Shown: positions 12,901 through 27,900, counted from the stretch's first letter. The stretch: 64,000 nucleotides of DNA from Pyrrhosoma nymphula (GCA_963573305.1 OY754331.1:11070868-11134867); one strand, 5' to 3'. The notes: generated by a model not told the origin, from the letters alone. Numbers and translations: made by a program.

Positions 12901-15900
12901 GTCATTCCAGCATCCTAAGAGTTCAAGCCAACTATGCCACATGCATGATAAAGATATTGTCCTGGGTCATGCCAGCACAGATATATTATTTTAAGGCCAT
13001 ACCTTTATCTGGCAGATACATTAACAGCTTCCATAAAATTAAAAAAAAAATTGCATACAAACCTCCATTTCTTTGATTGTGGCAAGTACTGTATCGATTT
13101 CTCGCAATAAAGCCATTAAGCCACAAGCGGTAGTTAGACTAGTACGATGGTTTGCCAGCAGAACCAATAACTCATCCCATCTTGCTAAGATCTCCCTTTC
13201 TTTGGCAATAACTTTCTCCTTCCCATGATAATTCTCTCGGGCCAACTCTTCAGCCATACTGGTTAGGTCATGAAATCTGTCCTCCTATTACAGAGAAGAT
13301 AGAAAATTATTATTTACACACCATCCATTACAAAAATTTAGAATCATTTACAAAATCCAATGCCTGGAAACATGTCTATACAAATGATACAGGCAAAAAA
13401 ATTTATTTAAAGCCAATGCTCCTCCAACTGTGCAAGATTACTTCCGTATTCTGGATCACAAGGTTGCCAAGGAAATTGATACTGTAGAAATAAGAGAAAA
13501 TTAGATGGTTTTGGAGCTTAATATGCAATGTTTTCGCAAACACAAAAGCATGTAAGAAAATCAAATAAAAGAAGTACATACTACATTCTTTAGGTCATCC
13601 AAAAATGAAAATATCCATCAAATATATTGAGTGCAAGTAATTTATAAAAGCAAAGTATGAAGCGCCTGCACCACATTAAATGCTTTTCTTATGGAGGCAA
13701 CAGAACAATTGGGGTATACCAGTTAACGATAGAGGGAGAAAAACTCCACAAAATTGTTATCCACAGATGTTACTATTTTCAAGGAGATATTTGGTCAATC
13801 AATAGAAATTTCAGAGTCCTAGCTAGCCAGAAAATCCTTGAAATAAAAATATAAAAATGATAACAAACAGACAAAAATTCTGCTTAACACATTCAATGCG
13901 GGCCCGATTTTCATGAAAGTCGTCAAAATCGGCTTGAAAAAAGTGAAAGCGCTTCGGAAGGGAACGACCATGTCAATTGACATGCTCCGCCAGTCGGAGT
14001 AGCCAGGAGCATGTCTATTGAAATGCTCCGCATTGAATGTGTTAATATATGAGATACTACATAAAAAAAGAGAGTATCAAAACTCACACGAGCCAATATT
14101 TCAGCACTCATTGCTTCATGCTTAGACATTGTGGCCTCCAACTGCGCAAGATTACTTCCGTATTCTGGATCACACAGCACCTGAGTCATGTCCTTCAAAA
14201 AACTTTCTCGAAGGACACTCTAAAAAAAAAGCAGGGAAAGAGATAAATTTAATTTATGATCAATTTTTATAAATTATTTATACATCAACATGAACTAATT
14301 CCTCATGGCCTACAATAATCAAATAAATATTATAGAAAGGGTGTAGATACATTTTTAAGTGTGGTGATGATAAGAACAGTTTAGTAGCTTAAACAATATT
14401 TTAATCCAATGGATAACACATGAATGAGTAATTATTCTTATATGCAATGCCAAAAAATGTAATCGAAAAAAGAAAGTACTTATGATTTTGTTTTAGGAAC
14501 AGTATCTTTTAAAAACAGGGGAACACATTTACAAGCTAACATTTCCAGTTTAAAAAATATATACGACAGTACAACATTGCCAAGGCAATTTAAACTATTA
14601 TTAAAAAATTCAGTCAGTGGAATTGCAGAAAATACAGAATCCAATATCCAATCCACCTTGTCAATAATATCACCATAAAATAAAGTAAATACCCATTTCA
14701 TAAGGCAGTAATAGGCTAACATTTAATTTTTTTACAAGCAAGAATAGAATGAATCTTTTGTTATGATTCTGCCAATTAATGTGGCTTAAAACTATTGATT
14801 TAGTTTAGAAAACAAGATACATACCTTTCTCCTAAATTTAAAAGCCAACTGTTCCAGTCTTTCTTGACGAAGTAACTCTTGACGCAGAGCTACTTCTCGA
14901 GCATGTTCAGCCCTTTCCAAAGCCACCCATGCCCTCTCGATATCATGTACTAATTGCCCATCCATTGGCACAAACTGGGGCTGGTGTAAAGACTTCAAAT
15001 GTGTATTTATATGGAAATATAATGCCTCTATCTCACTCCTCTCTCGATACCTGTGAGTATGATATGCATTATTAATGAATGCACATGGGAATATATTTTT
15101 TTGAACAGGGCTCATAAAGTTTTAATACAATGTTATACCCCAGCTTAATCCTCCCTTTATAATGGTCTTGGAATAGAACTGAATCAGTAAACCTTGAATA
15201 CACCCATATTTCCAAAAAGGTTTGCCCATGTAAAGGCATATGAAATAAAGCATCAAAAGATTGTATCAATCATTCAGTATAGAATTCCTGTGCATACTTA
15301 AAATTCACAATAAAAAATTTCATGAATAAATTCCAAATTATCCAGTGAATTTACTAAAATTATGAGACATCAGTTGACTGTAAAAAGCTGATTAACATCG
15401 GAAGTAAATACATATGTACTCAGTAAGGTGGTAAGTAGATACAATTTGGGATACATATTCATAAATCCTACCATATGAGGCTGACACAATCACATTTTCA
15501 AAAATCATCCCAAAATATTCTTCATGAATGGTTTTTCAAAAAAACTTCTTTCAATCAACGCAATATATTTATATGATAAAATCTCTTTTAATTCTTACAT
15601 TATTAAGACCTCCATTCACCCCATTTTAACAATTTTTCACCAGAGGGATGTACCCCTACCCAAATAGTTGCTATAGATACTTAGGACTTTCCACTTATTC
15701 CCAATCAAAGCTAACAAGTATTATTAGTGTCCTCTTACTTTGGAGGCTTCTCTACTGTTCGGTAAGTCTTGAATGCAGTCAATTCACTCTGAATGCCTTC
15801 TAATGAGTTTGGAAAATTATGATCAGATAATTGCTTTGTCATTCGAATTATCCATTCCAGCAAATTTGTAGTCAGCATGCTATAGCGCTTCTTCATTGCA

Positions 15901-18900
15901 TCTGCCTCCATCATTTGCCCCACAATCTAAAAATTAACAGAAGAAATTTATATTAGACCCAGATAACGATGAGCGGCATTAAATACAATTGCTATATTCT
16001 GATGGTAGGTAAACGTAAAGCCATCACCACCTACACTTCTAAATGCATGCATTTCAGCATAATTATTATTTGTAGAAGGGGTATTCACCAATCAACCTCA
16101 AAAAAATTATCATCCTAATTTGTTGACACTTCAAGATTGTTAGATTTATTTTTTCACTCCATTGTCACAAATTGCATACATAATATATACTACAGTTTAT
16201 ATTTAAAATGCTTAAAATAATACACATATTTTATAAGCTATTTTTATATACCATCAAATTCAATTATATTTTTTGAGGTGATGATTCACAACCTAAATGA
16301 AAATTTTAACTTAATAATACTATGCTGGTTTGATTCCATCAAAAGCAAAAAGTTATCACCAACAAAATTACATCCACAATGAGTTAATAAAAGATGATTA
16401 AAAGAGCACAGAAACAATTTTATAAAATAGGTACACTACTATCAACATTCAATAAAAATTTGTCAACACAAGTTGAACTTACATTAGCGATTCTCCTACC
16501 ACTTTTCATTTCATTTTTCATCCTAGCAAAGGTATGGTAATAAGACGCCACATAAGTAATAATAGATTTTTCATCGGGGCGGTTAGTATCAACATCTGCA
16601 AGAGAATGGCAATGAACAATTTTTTAGAAAAATGCAAACAAAAGTTTAAATAATATATACATATTTTCAACCAAAGCATCCTTCAACCTAGGAAAGATCA
16701 GATCAACCTTCAGCTGATCAGATTTTTTAAATGACTAATATGCTAGAGTATTTACTAACTCAGTTGATTTTTCAATATCTCAACAGTAGACATCAACTCT
16801 GTTTTGCATACATTTTTAATTTAATTTAATAATTTATAATTTCTCTGAACATAAAATCATATTAAGTTATAATATATTGCATGAAAAATTGTAATTGAAC
16901 ACTAATGAGGATTATACCAGTGACTATAATTACAATCATTTCTAAATTCCTGTAGATGGCCATTTCAAATCTTTGCTCAACTTTCTGAAGAGATAGTACA
17001 AGCTTTTACCGATCAATGTTATTGAAAAAGCACTATGTATTATTACCTTCAGCGTCAAGGAGCTTCGGAATCCCAAGATCCACTTGAGCAACATCAAAAG
17101 CCGTATTGAGGTTATCCATGTGCCTGGACGGTACAAGGGACTGGTAGTCAATGAGATCAGGCCGATGTGCATGGATAAGAGCATTGAATCCCAAACCACT
17201 CCGCCAAGAACCTGTTCAGGAGGTTAAATTATTACTTTAAATGGTCATAATGCACCTCAGGTTTGAGGTTTTTTTGTCTGGCAAGCACTTGTTAGGAATT
17301 GAGAATTTATATTTTTGATTTAACAAGGAAAAGTGGGCACACAATTCACATATTTTACAAAGATGGTAGTTAAAAAATACCTGTGAAGTCTTGTATGTTG
17401 ACTCCATTGTACCCGCTAGTTTTTCTTTGACACCAAAGTAATAATGCATCTTTTGCTGATTTCTTTTCACTACTTTCATTCTCTTCATCCTTAAAAAAAA
17501 TACATTACAAGCAATCATAAATCAAGAGGACTATAAAAAATAAGGTGTAATCTACTATACTATGTTTCCAAAATAGAATAATAAACTAGTTTCCACCCAG
17601 GCAAAAATTTCTCTTCTGTAACTGGGGTGGAATTGGGATTATGTAAGGCTGTATTGGTAAAATACAGTATGTATCTAGTAGATTGTTACTGGACTGCAAA
17701 GGGGATGACATTGAAAACATGAAGTATTAGATTGGATCTGAGGTTTCCGCAGCGTTTCTCCATATTGGTAATGGCTTTCAGGCATTCCTCCCCGTTGTCT
17801 TGTCTAAAGGCGATGACAGTTTCTCCAGCCATCCTGTTGGTGTCTTCAGGTCAGAAGTGTCGATGCGTTGAAATTGGCCATCTTATATAGGAGCTTGGGA
17901 GGTCGTAGGTTGGCTCTGATTGGTCGGGTTAGTCCTATGGTCGCAGGTGGGCTGTCATTGGTCCTTGATTCTGAAGACCCTTTCCCAAGCATTAGCTAAC
18001 GTGTATCAGGATGGCTGGAGAAACTGTCGTCGCCTTTTGATGATTTTACAAGAAAAGTATGAGAAACCAATGAGATAGCTCTACCTTTTTAGCCTCATAC
18101 TTTTCTTAGTGAAATCGTAGGAATGAAAATCTTAAGTGTATAAAAAACTTGGTCCCTCAAAAATCACAGAAATGGTAATATTTTCCTTATAGCTTCTGAA
18201 CAATACATTTTGGATAACTAATAACCATGAAAGCAAACAAAAAAAATGAGACATACTAATGGAATATTTCCAGTCTATGGAAAACTTTTCCTCATAAAGA
18301 TCGAGGTAGCACTGTATCCTTAATGAAGACCAGAATTACCAACCAAGAGATTTTGAAGTACGCACATGTTGCGTAAATATTGTGTTACGTATTTATCGCA
18401 TATACCTAATCAGGGTTGTTACAAGATTCTGGAAATGAAATTACCTGACGTTTTCCTCACTTTTCCAAATGACATTTTCCTTAAGCTGTATGACGTTCAG
18501 AGAGCAGTGAATTAAGTGCAAATGAAAGTCGATAAAACACACAACCATGTTACTTTCACTCATCAAATTTAATGACAAATTTGTGAAACTAAGACAAAAT
18601 CAAAAGATGGAACATCCGACTCCGGCGACAACAACCGAACATATAGTTGGGGTGCGTCGGCCACTGACCAATTCACATCGACCTTCGCCCTCATCCAATT
18701 TTTCCCTGACAACTCGACGATTTTCCCTGACACTTCCCTGATGGGTTTCAAATTCCCTGACATTTCCCTGACTAGTAACATCCCTGCTAATGCCTATATT
18801 TTAACTTAATGTATGGTTACTTTGAAGTCATAACCATAGAATTACTCATTTTGCAAATATTTACTTTGTTTATCCTTTGTTTTTATTTTTCATGAAATAT

Positions 18901-21900
18901 ATTCTTGATACATATGTAGCAACACTTTTAGCCCGTGGTTCATCCTTCGACCGAAAATTTGGCAAAAAATAGGAAGCTTGCAAATGAATAACTTTCAATG
19001 AGAGACTTTGGTTCTGCCAATAAACACTTCATTGATAGCTTTGAGTACTAAATTTCCATTGTACATTAGATTATTGTTATACTTTTATTGTTATATGAGA
19101 TTATATTCATCAGTTTTCTACTTTCTTCATTTGTTACATTTCCAAAAGTAATGTCACGTCTTGATTAAAATGTAAACAAATGTGTGGGAATTGGAAAAAA
19201 ATCAAGTTTATTCTCATTAATATTGACTTTATATTCATCCTACGTGGCAACATAGGTTTCAATCAATTATTACCAGAGAACAGTAATCGCGATTTGATGG
19301 TATTTTCTCAAACTATCACAGCATTGATATTTAAAAATTAGTCCTCGCAGTTAGGTACATTGACACGTGAGTGGCCAGGTATATACGACTTTCTTGAAGG
19401 GTGACTTACAGTAGCAGGTATAGGCATGACATAGATAGACATGCAATCTAAGATGTCGGGAAGATAGTAGCAGTAGTAGTCAGAATGATTCAATATGTCA
19501 TATGCTGAGATTGTGATTCGTTAGGAAGAATGAATATGTCAAATGTTGACATTGTGATTCTGTAGTAACAGCATTCAGAGTACAGGTAAATAAAATGTTT
19601 ATTTTGGTATCCAAGAAAGGAAATAATTTGGATGGTACCATTTTGCCCCCGTAAATAAATAGGTACTTCATAGCCAAAGATACAGCAATTTCCTGAAATG
19701 ATGATCAATGTTTTGAAGTAGGGCAAAATTTTTACAAAAGGACAAGATACCCCAGTTCCATCCCAGCTGGTCTGTAGCTGGGGTGCAACATGGGTGGAGC
19801 TTGTTTCAATTCACCCCCAGTTACAATCCAATCACAGAGGTCTTAATATAGATCAGATACACCACAGCTTCCATCCCAGTTACACAGAGCAAAAAATTTC
19901 TGCCTGTGCATTTAAAAGGAGCAAATAATACAGTACCTACGTACAATAAACAAAAAAGTAGCATTATTTTCTGTGGTAAAAACTCTATAATATTAATTTG
20001 TATTACACCATGAAATGGTAAATGTATGCCATCTACACAATATATGTAATTACAGAATTCAAATTTACTCATTTTTAGAATACATACCACATCTATTTCA
20101 ATTTCTTGAATCTGGAACCTAAGAATTATGGTCCATATTAAACCTAAAATCAGTCTTGGATTGCCATCTACAATATCTTCTGCCCCTATACTTTCCAAAC
20201 GAACCTGAAAATAAATATTTATTTATTTATTTATAAAAATTGTCCACATACAGCATGCTTGCCAATTTACAGTGGCACAATGTAACAACAACAAAACAAG
20301 AAAAAGAAATACGAATGCATTCAAACAAAAACTATCAGCTCAGTAACAATGTATGAAAATAAATGCTTGCGCTTGGCAAAGGATAATCTGGGAATGGGCA
20401 TGTGGAGTAACGAATGTGTGCGAGTAGGTCTACATGGAACTAATGTTGATACTGCCAATCAGTTCTGGACAGTCAATGGCAGAGTTGAGGATGCTGTGGA
20501 TGGGTTTCAGGTCAGATTTGAGAAATTGTTAAGGGAGATTAAGAATAGATAGTGTAGACATAATAGTTTCAGTTGGCATATTTTGAAAATGAGATACTCT
20601 GTATTTAACTATCTTGCAGAAGAAAGAAGTAACAGGCTGAAGGGTCTGAATGTTAAAAGGTGCTGATATGGACCAGATGGGGGAGCAATACATGATTATT
20701 GGGATGACAATAGTCAAAAAATATGACAGTAAGGCTAGTGGATCTGCAATTTGTGTGAAGCGGTAGAGGAGGCCAAGCAGAGACATTGCTTTATTTTTAA
20801 CTGCAAGGATATGGTCAGAGTAGTTGAGTTTGTGGTCCATCAAAACGCCGAGGTCTTTAATGGAGGAGACGCTATTGAGATTTAGCGAGTTTTTATTGTA
20901 ACTAATTTTGTTAGGGGAAATAGATATAACGTTGCATTTTCTTGGGTTTAATTTGAGATTCCAGGTATTGCACCTCCCTGACCCCATGTTTAAGGCATCC
21001 TGAAGATCACCACAGTCCGTGAAATTGTGGATTTGCTTAAAAAATTTGCATTCATCTGCGTAAAGAATGGTATGAGCTTGTGAGGAGGGAACTAGGGAGG
21101 CCATATCATCTATGAAAAGATTAAAAAGTTATGGTTCAAGAACACTTCCCTGGGGAACCCCAGACGTTATAGGTAACCAGTGGGATGAGGAGCCGGTAAG
21201 TATTACCTGCTGGGATATGTTGCTGAGGAAGGAGTCAACTATGTTTAGCAAATTACCATGCAGGTTAAATCGATGAGAAAGTTTGTGAAGGAGAAGAGAG
21301 TGGTCTAAAGATTCAAAGGCCTTTGAGAAATCTAATAAAATGGCATCGAGTTGGGTTTTGTAGGAAATGCAATTGACTGCATGGTGCTGAAAAACTGCTA
21401 ATTTAGTCAGGCAGGAGCGGCCAGGGTGGAAACCATGTTGATTCTAGGACAGAAAAGGGGAAGTAAAATAGTAGAGTCTGTTAAGGATAATCCTTTCACA
21501 AACCGAAGATAGTATTGGTATTAAAGATATTGGGCGATAGTTAGAAACTTCAATTTATTACAGCGAGGAAACTTTTACAAACCACATAACAATAAACTCA
21601 ACCACGACCCGGGTTTCAACGGCTAAGCGTCATCATCAGGTGTGATGATGACGCTTAGCCGTTGAAACCCGGGTCGTGGTTGAGTTTATTGTTATGTGGT
21701 TTGTAAAAGTTTCCTCGCTGTAATAAATTGTTGTGATGGAATACCACAAAGTTTCTGAAGACTACGTTTTATTCTGTTAGAAACTTCATCTTTAGGGCCA
21801 TTTTTAAGAATGGGAATGTTTGCAATTTTCCATTGGGTAGGAAAAGTGCCGAGGGAAAAGCAATGGTTAAAGAGGAGGCACAAGTGGAGGGAGAGGGAGG

Positions 21901-24900
21901 ACGCACAGTGTTTGATGAGTATGGGACTGAGGCCATCGGGACCAGGAGCACGATTAAGAGGGATTTATTACAGAATCAAACTATTGCTATTTATTGCAGC
22001 TTTAAACTCCAAATTACACAACTATAAGAAAATTACATATTATGCAACTGGTGAATGTACCACATCAACTCCAGTGTAGAAAAAGTATAAAACATGGTAT
22101 TGTATGCTTGTCCTCTGCTCTATAACTTCAACTGAGGAAATGGTGGAATGTTTGCTAAATAATTCATTACCAATGCTGCTCCCATCATAATCAACAATTT
22201 CACTTTCTGCAATGATTCGTCACTGAATTATGGCGGACATTTTCTAACTTTTTCATAAAATTTGGGATCGGAGATATTACACTAATGTGTGTAAATTCAC
22301 CATTTGACCTGGCCAGGAATCAAACAGTTACACCATAGCTTGTGGATTTCCTCCAGACATTCTAGTTTTAAATAATTCCTTAAAAGCCTTAATAAATGTG
22401 TAATGCCAGTGTCTCTTCGATTAGGAATCCCGAAAAGAACTTACAAAAATATTTCTAGGAATCAATTAAAGAATTGTACCATATACTAGTAATGATTCTT
22501 CTAGATATTTGGGAAGGAACTGAAGTGCACAAAGCCACATGCCAAAGGGTAAGGGAAAACCATTACATTTAATTGGGTGTGATCGACTTCATGGTTGTAG
22601 AGTTAATAATGAAAACATTTATTTTCACTCAAAATCATTAGTTGCCCATTTTAGGCATGTGAATGATTATATTCTGTAGTTGCATTGAACAGTGGATACA
22701 TCTAAATCAACAAAATAAAACTATGCCAAATTTTTTAAATCTCTCTTGAAGTTCGTTAAAATGGTACAGGTAAGTTTCTAAGGTAAAAAAATGAGGTTGG
22801 ATGGGGTTCAATTACCAAAAATGATTTTACAACTGATAAATGACTGATACAAGCCCTAGTACTTAAATTCTCCCCATTTCATACTGCTCTCCATGGTAAA
22901 GAATATACATAGATAGTCAAAAACATTTTCCCCCAATTCTATAAAAAATATGACATAGTAGCAATATCTGTAGCTTGGATTTAGCATTAAAACTGGAATC
23001 AGCTGATCAGCTCACCCCTTAAGAGGGCTTGAAATTATCTTAAACATCAAGAAACATACGAACCACATTTTGGAATATAAAGCAAACATCTTACATGCAA
23101 ACCTTACCTTTGTGTGAAGAAATGCCAAACTTTTATTAACATTTTCAATTTTATGAACACGCATATGACCCGTATTTGGCTTCCCGAGTTTTTCTCCAGA
23201 TATTATTTCCAGGAGCTTCAACAACTTTCGCCCATCAGCTAGATCTTCAAATAGATCCTCCACTTCCATCCGGGCCTGTGAAGAAGGAAATGCTTATTAT
23301 AATTCCACTACTTTATTCATGAATTCACTTGAAGAAATGTAGATGAATCTACTATAATTCTTCATGCTATTAATTACAAAAAAGGCGCTCTTTAAAATCT
23401 CTTGACTATTGCTATGACAAATACCAATTCTTTCAATGCAAAACAACAACTGTTACTTTTTCACATGAAATTACTTAAAATTATTTTTCAATTTAAGATA
23501 CGAAAGGCACTTTTGGCAAGTGTGATGCAAGAAGAGTATATTGATGGGAACTTCAAACTAAAGCTTTACTTCCACCACTTCAACTGCTTCAACCACGGCA
23601 TATGTAACAGCATGTTTATATGTGTGTATGCCCTCTGTCAAGCACGAAGAAAAATATGAAATCACTGAAGGCGTAATTCGAACGTAACCCCCGGACGGGT
23701 TACAATGTAACAGAATGTAACTGACTGTAACTTTTGTCCCTCGTTCCGATATCACGGATTCGAGTCCACGCCACAATTGTTAGGAAGGTCCGATGTGGCA
23801 ATGTGTGAGTGGTTGGCGGGTTGGCTCGAAGAAACTTTTTACCCAGGCAAGTTCACTCACTCCCCCCCCTCCTGCTTCTCACCCCTTCCTTCCCACGGCC
23901 ACACCCCCTTTCGTCTGTCTCGCAAAAATTCTTAAAGCCATATTCTAGCAAAATTCCCAACAAATTTATGACTAATGATTAATAGAAATCATATTGTTAC
24001 CATAAAAATATATTGAAAACCAATGTATTTACGCGATCACTACGCGACTGCGCCCACAGAAACTGCAATGCAGCGAGAGGTATCTCGGGTCTTGAGCAGC
24101 CCTAGAGTGCACGTTCAACAGGTGGAGAAAAGAGCTATTTTCAGGAGGTAAAGAAGGTTGTTATTTTCTCAAGGGATGTTTCATAATCTGCACACACGTG
24201 AGGCACGATTGAACTAAATTCGATGCAGCATCGGATCCCTCTACGCCTTCCGGAAGAGGCATATGCCAGACATATTGGAAACCGCTTACAAGGTAGAGGC
24301 ATGAATTGCTTCATAAATTAAACATGAGAGCTTGGCACATAAGCAAGAAAGAGTCCACTTTACGCATATCACAATATCCGGGGCATATATCGTGCGCCGT
24401 GATCGCAAGATCCAATTGGTGTCATCGCCAGACTCTGATATGGTCCGCTCACGCTTCGTATAAGCTTGGGGGATAACTCAATGACTATTTTATGTTCCAT
24501 TTCCTGGAAAATTTTCAATATTTTCATCCTCACCAGTACACTTTAATGCGTAAATTGAGGATGCGAAATAACCTGAAGCGCTACACTAAAATAATATTAA
24601 TAATACATCATCATGTCTTTATGCATGGGAGAATATAGGGCCACAAATTCCCTTCCTGCGATTGAATCCATAATTATACAAATACCCAAGCCCTGAACGG
24701 TGACGAACTCACCAAGGCGGGACTACATGTTTAGGAGGCGGAGACTTTCACATTGAAACAGAGGCAAAGTGCTTTGCACTCAGCAGTGATTAACCAACAT
24801 TACTTGATTTCCCCACCCAATAGTGTTTTCATTTACCCTTCCAATACAAAGTAATTTATTGCAATGGTAAAAAAATTCAAGCAAGGCTCCCCTCTCTGGA

Positions 24901-27900
24901 TGCATTCCTCGATCATTTTTTTGATGTTCCCATTTCAGTGAAGGTTAACTGGCCATTACAAGAGGAGGTTTATTTTCCAGATTCATTGACATCCTGCAAG
25001 ACTATCACAATATGTATAAAAGGTGAAAAGTAGTGATAGCAATGTTTTGTCGTAGGGCAGAAAATAGTTTTAACATTTTTAGCAGCTTTTATTTTCAACG
25101 TAGGAGAATGTGTGTACATTCATCACCAACAATCCGCAAAATAATATATCATATAGTGATAGTCGCAGATAGAAACTGCTTAGATATCGATATATCAGAA
25201 ACAGTGGACATCTTGATACCGGTGACTGTATTAATACGTCAACTATTGTGATGATGAAAATGTGGAGCAAACGACGACCTGGCGCATAGCACTTTATTTA
25301 CGGCGCTCGATTGTGCGTGAAAGTAGTTCTCTACTGGCTCAAACGTAAATAAAACAGTTTTAAATCTGGTCACTTGAATGGTCTGATGACAGACAGGACG
25401 GTCAACTGATGCGTCGGACTACAGACGGTAAAAATTATATTTTGACAGGAATATTTTTTTAAGTGTTCCCTTTCGAAATTAAAAGGGCAACACTGTAGGG
25501 CACGGACGACACGAGGAATACTTTGGAAGTACCAAGTCTTCCAGGAACTGAGGAGAGATGCTCACATTGTATAGGCGAAAGCGTTTGAAAGCCAACAGAC
25601 TCGAGACGGAGCTGAAGGGAGGCGGGCGACTGAAAAATGCAAAAAGAAAACAGCCTCGCGCACTGCCCCCTTCCGCTCTTCTCAACTTTCCCAAGTCTTC
25701 GCCGGAGGAAAACATAACAACCTCCCCAAACGAGATGGCATTTTTCCGGTTTTCGGAGAACTTCTTTCTCAAGGTCAGCGAAAAGGCATCCGCTTTAATT
25801 CCTTTAATAAGTCCCCCCCCCCCTCCCCGTCTCTCCTCTCCCATGCCTCGCGACCAGGATGCTCGCAGGGAAACATGGGATAACTTTCCAGCGGCCTCTC
25901 CTCCGTCTTTTGGTCCAGCATTGCTTAATGCAGCGATTCTCCGTCGTTGGCTAACTGTTAGGCAATATTTCGTTAAGTACTTGTAAAGAGCACAAGAAAA
26001 AACGTAACGTAAAAACAGACGTTAAACAAGTAAGCATAGCTATTTTGTCCTGAATATGAATATAGATGGTGGTATGAAACATGCTATGAAATCAAAAGTT
26101 CCAAAATATTTTTATTGATAAATATTATTGGATGGACTAGGTTTTTCAGAAAAATGATTAATAAATGTGTTTATTTATTTCATTTAATTCCACATCACAA
26201 TCAACAAATTCCGAATTCCCTTTAAACATACCTAGATAGGTCAAATAGACGTTTCAGTTGAGGGAAAGGTCCATTCGAACACTAAATAAGTTGGCCTCTG
26301 AGATAAAACATTAGTGCCCCAAGTTGAGGAGTAGTGTGAGCTGTTTTCACGAGAGATATGTATTTTGGTACACACTTGTTCATTAATTAATTTAGATTCA
26401 TTAAGCTTATGGTCGGTGGAGTATTTAAGGTGATTACTAAAACACGAAGTTGGGGTTCCTTGCGGGATTTTACAATTTTTCTGGTCTTCAGCAGCCTTTC
26501 TGCAGGATTACATTTGAGGAGTCGCCTATTGTCGAATGAAGAATTGGAAAGACGTTCTCCTACAGTAAAAAAAATATCGGGTGAAAGCCCTAAATACATT
26601 TCAGAACGTTTGTAAGAATGAGAAACCAAAACCCTGAGAAAAATGAGACGTTTCTTGATTTTTTTACATGCGTATCTCGGTTAGGCATCAGCGTAGGCAC
26701 GGGTTTCTTAGGAGAAGTAGTAGTTCTACTCTTTCATTATTCACGTTTAACTTATGCAAGCATAGTTTGTTTTTTTAAAGAGATATTTGGAAAGCAACCG
26801 AAAAGAGATAGTAAAAACTGACGGTGTACAAAATTGAAAAAGAGGCGGCTTCGCTTGAGGCACCGAGAGAGGGATCGCCGCGCGTTGAAATCTCCCGCGA
26901 TTTCTCCGATTGTCGAGCGCCGAAGCTGCCTTGACCATGGAGTCCGCAGCTCCATCAAATAACATTAGAAATGATGCTGTAACTCTTAAGGCGGGGTTAT
27001 CACCTACAGTCTCAAGGCCAAGGCTGAGCATATCCACCTCGAAGTCAGGGTGATTTTCGCTCACCGCTCAACGATAAACGATAAACGAAAATCATTTTGG
27101 GTCGAGACTCGTGAGAGAAACCCGCACTTTCTTCTTTGATCTATGCCTTGGAGAAAAGCAACCCGAAGCTTAAAAAAATAAGTTAAATTTTGGTAAGTTT
27201 CTTTTGGTTTTCTGTGATTAAACAAAACTTTTTTTAGCAACAGTTTCGCCGTGCTATTCTGCCGGCTTCGTCAGGCATTCTAAATCAACTACACAACGTT
27301 CGAAGGCATATATACGAAATTTTCTGTAGTTGCGGAAAATCATATGTTGGCCAGACAAAGAGGGCCATTGAATGCAGACTGAAGGAACACGAACGGGCTA
27401 TTCGGAAGAAAGATTGGTATCACTCAGCCGTGGCTGAGCACACACTTTTAGAAGGTCACAGTATTGACATCAAAAGGGCGAAAGTTTTGTGTAAAGTAAT
27501 TAGCTACTATCCACGGATCATCAGGGAAACCATTGAAATAGAAAAAAAGACCTAACAACCTAAACAGAGAAGATGGCTACAAACTTCCTAATACGTGGAA
27601 AAGACTTTTGAAAAACTAAAGTATAAATTAATCATGCTGTACATAATAACCGCTTAAGTTTGTTTATTTATTTTTCATTGTTGATTTAGAATGCCTGTTG
27701 AAGCCGGCAGAATAGCACGGCGAAACTGTTGCTAAAAAAGTTAAGTTAAATCGCAGAAAACCAAAAGAAACTTACCAAAATTAAAATGAGCTGCGAAAAT
27801 CTACGAAAAAAATAACAGTTAAAGTTTTTACAATTACTGAGAATATCAAATCAGCATCAAAATACATTTAGAAATCGACCTTCGTTGATCAACTTTCAGC

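Larger units (their letters stand above)
20529..21970 (-). mobile_element. Jockey-like non-LTR retrotransposon RT, disrupted
   Basis: Minus-strand pieces give APGPDGLSPILIKHC, FPTQWKIANIPILKNGPKDE, then after an insertion NYRPISLIPILSS, LLDFSKAFESLDHSLLLHKL, TSGVPQGSVLEP, a stop, and ILYADECKFFKQI, where the catalytic YADD is YADE. The frame then runs on through LKLNPRKCNVISISPNK to a stop at 20529. A 236 bp palindromic insertion with a 13 bp duplication splits the frame at VSN/YRP. It lies in kst intron 2, in the same sense as kst. Confidence 0.88.
27172..27815 (+). mobile_element. Penelope-like element: GIY-YIG endonuclease end between inverted hammerhead arms
   Basis: AAAAAAATAA at 27172-27181 and 27806-27815 may be the target duplication, though it is low-complexity. 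Inverted arms of about 105 bp (27183-27289 and 27680-27784) share GTTGATTTAGAATGCCTG and TTAATTTTGGTAAGTTTCTT in opposite orientations. Between them lies the C-terminal endonuclease of the element. This is the most informative member of the inverted-tail group, because it ties the ribozyme arms to PLE coding sequence. Confidence 0.88.

Noticed and set aside
25479..25986. Open frames of 121 and 142 codons on opposite strands
   Set aside because: They overlap each other in a GC-richer, low-complexity stretch with poly-proline from a C run; no domain is recognisable.
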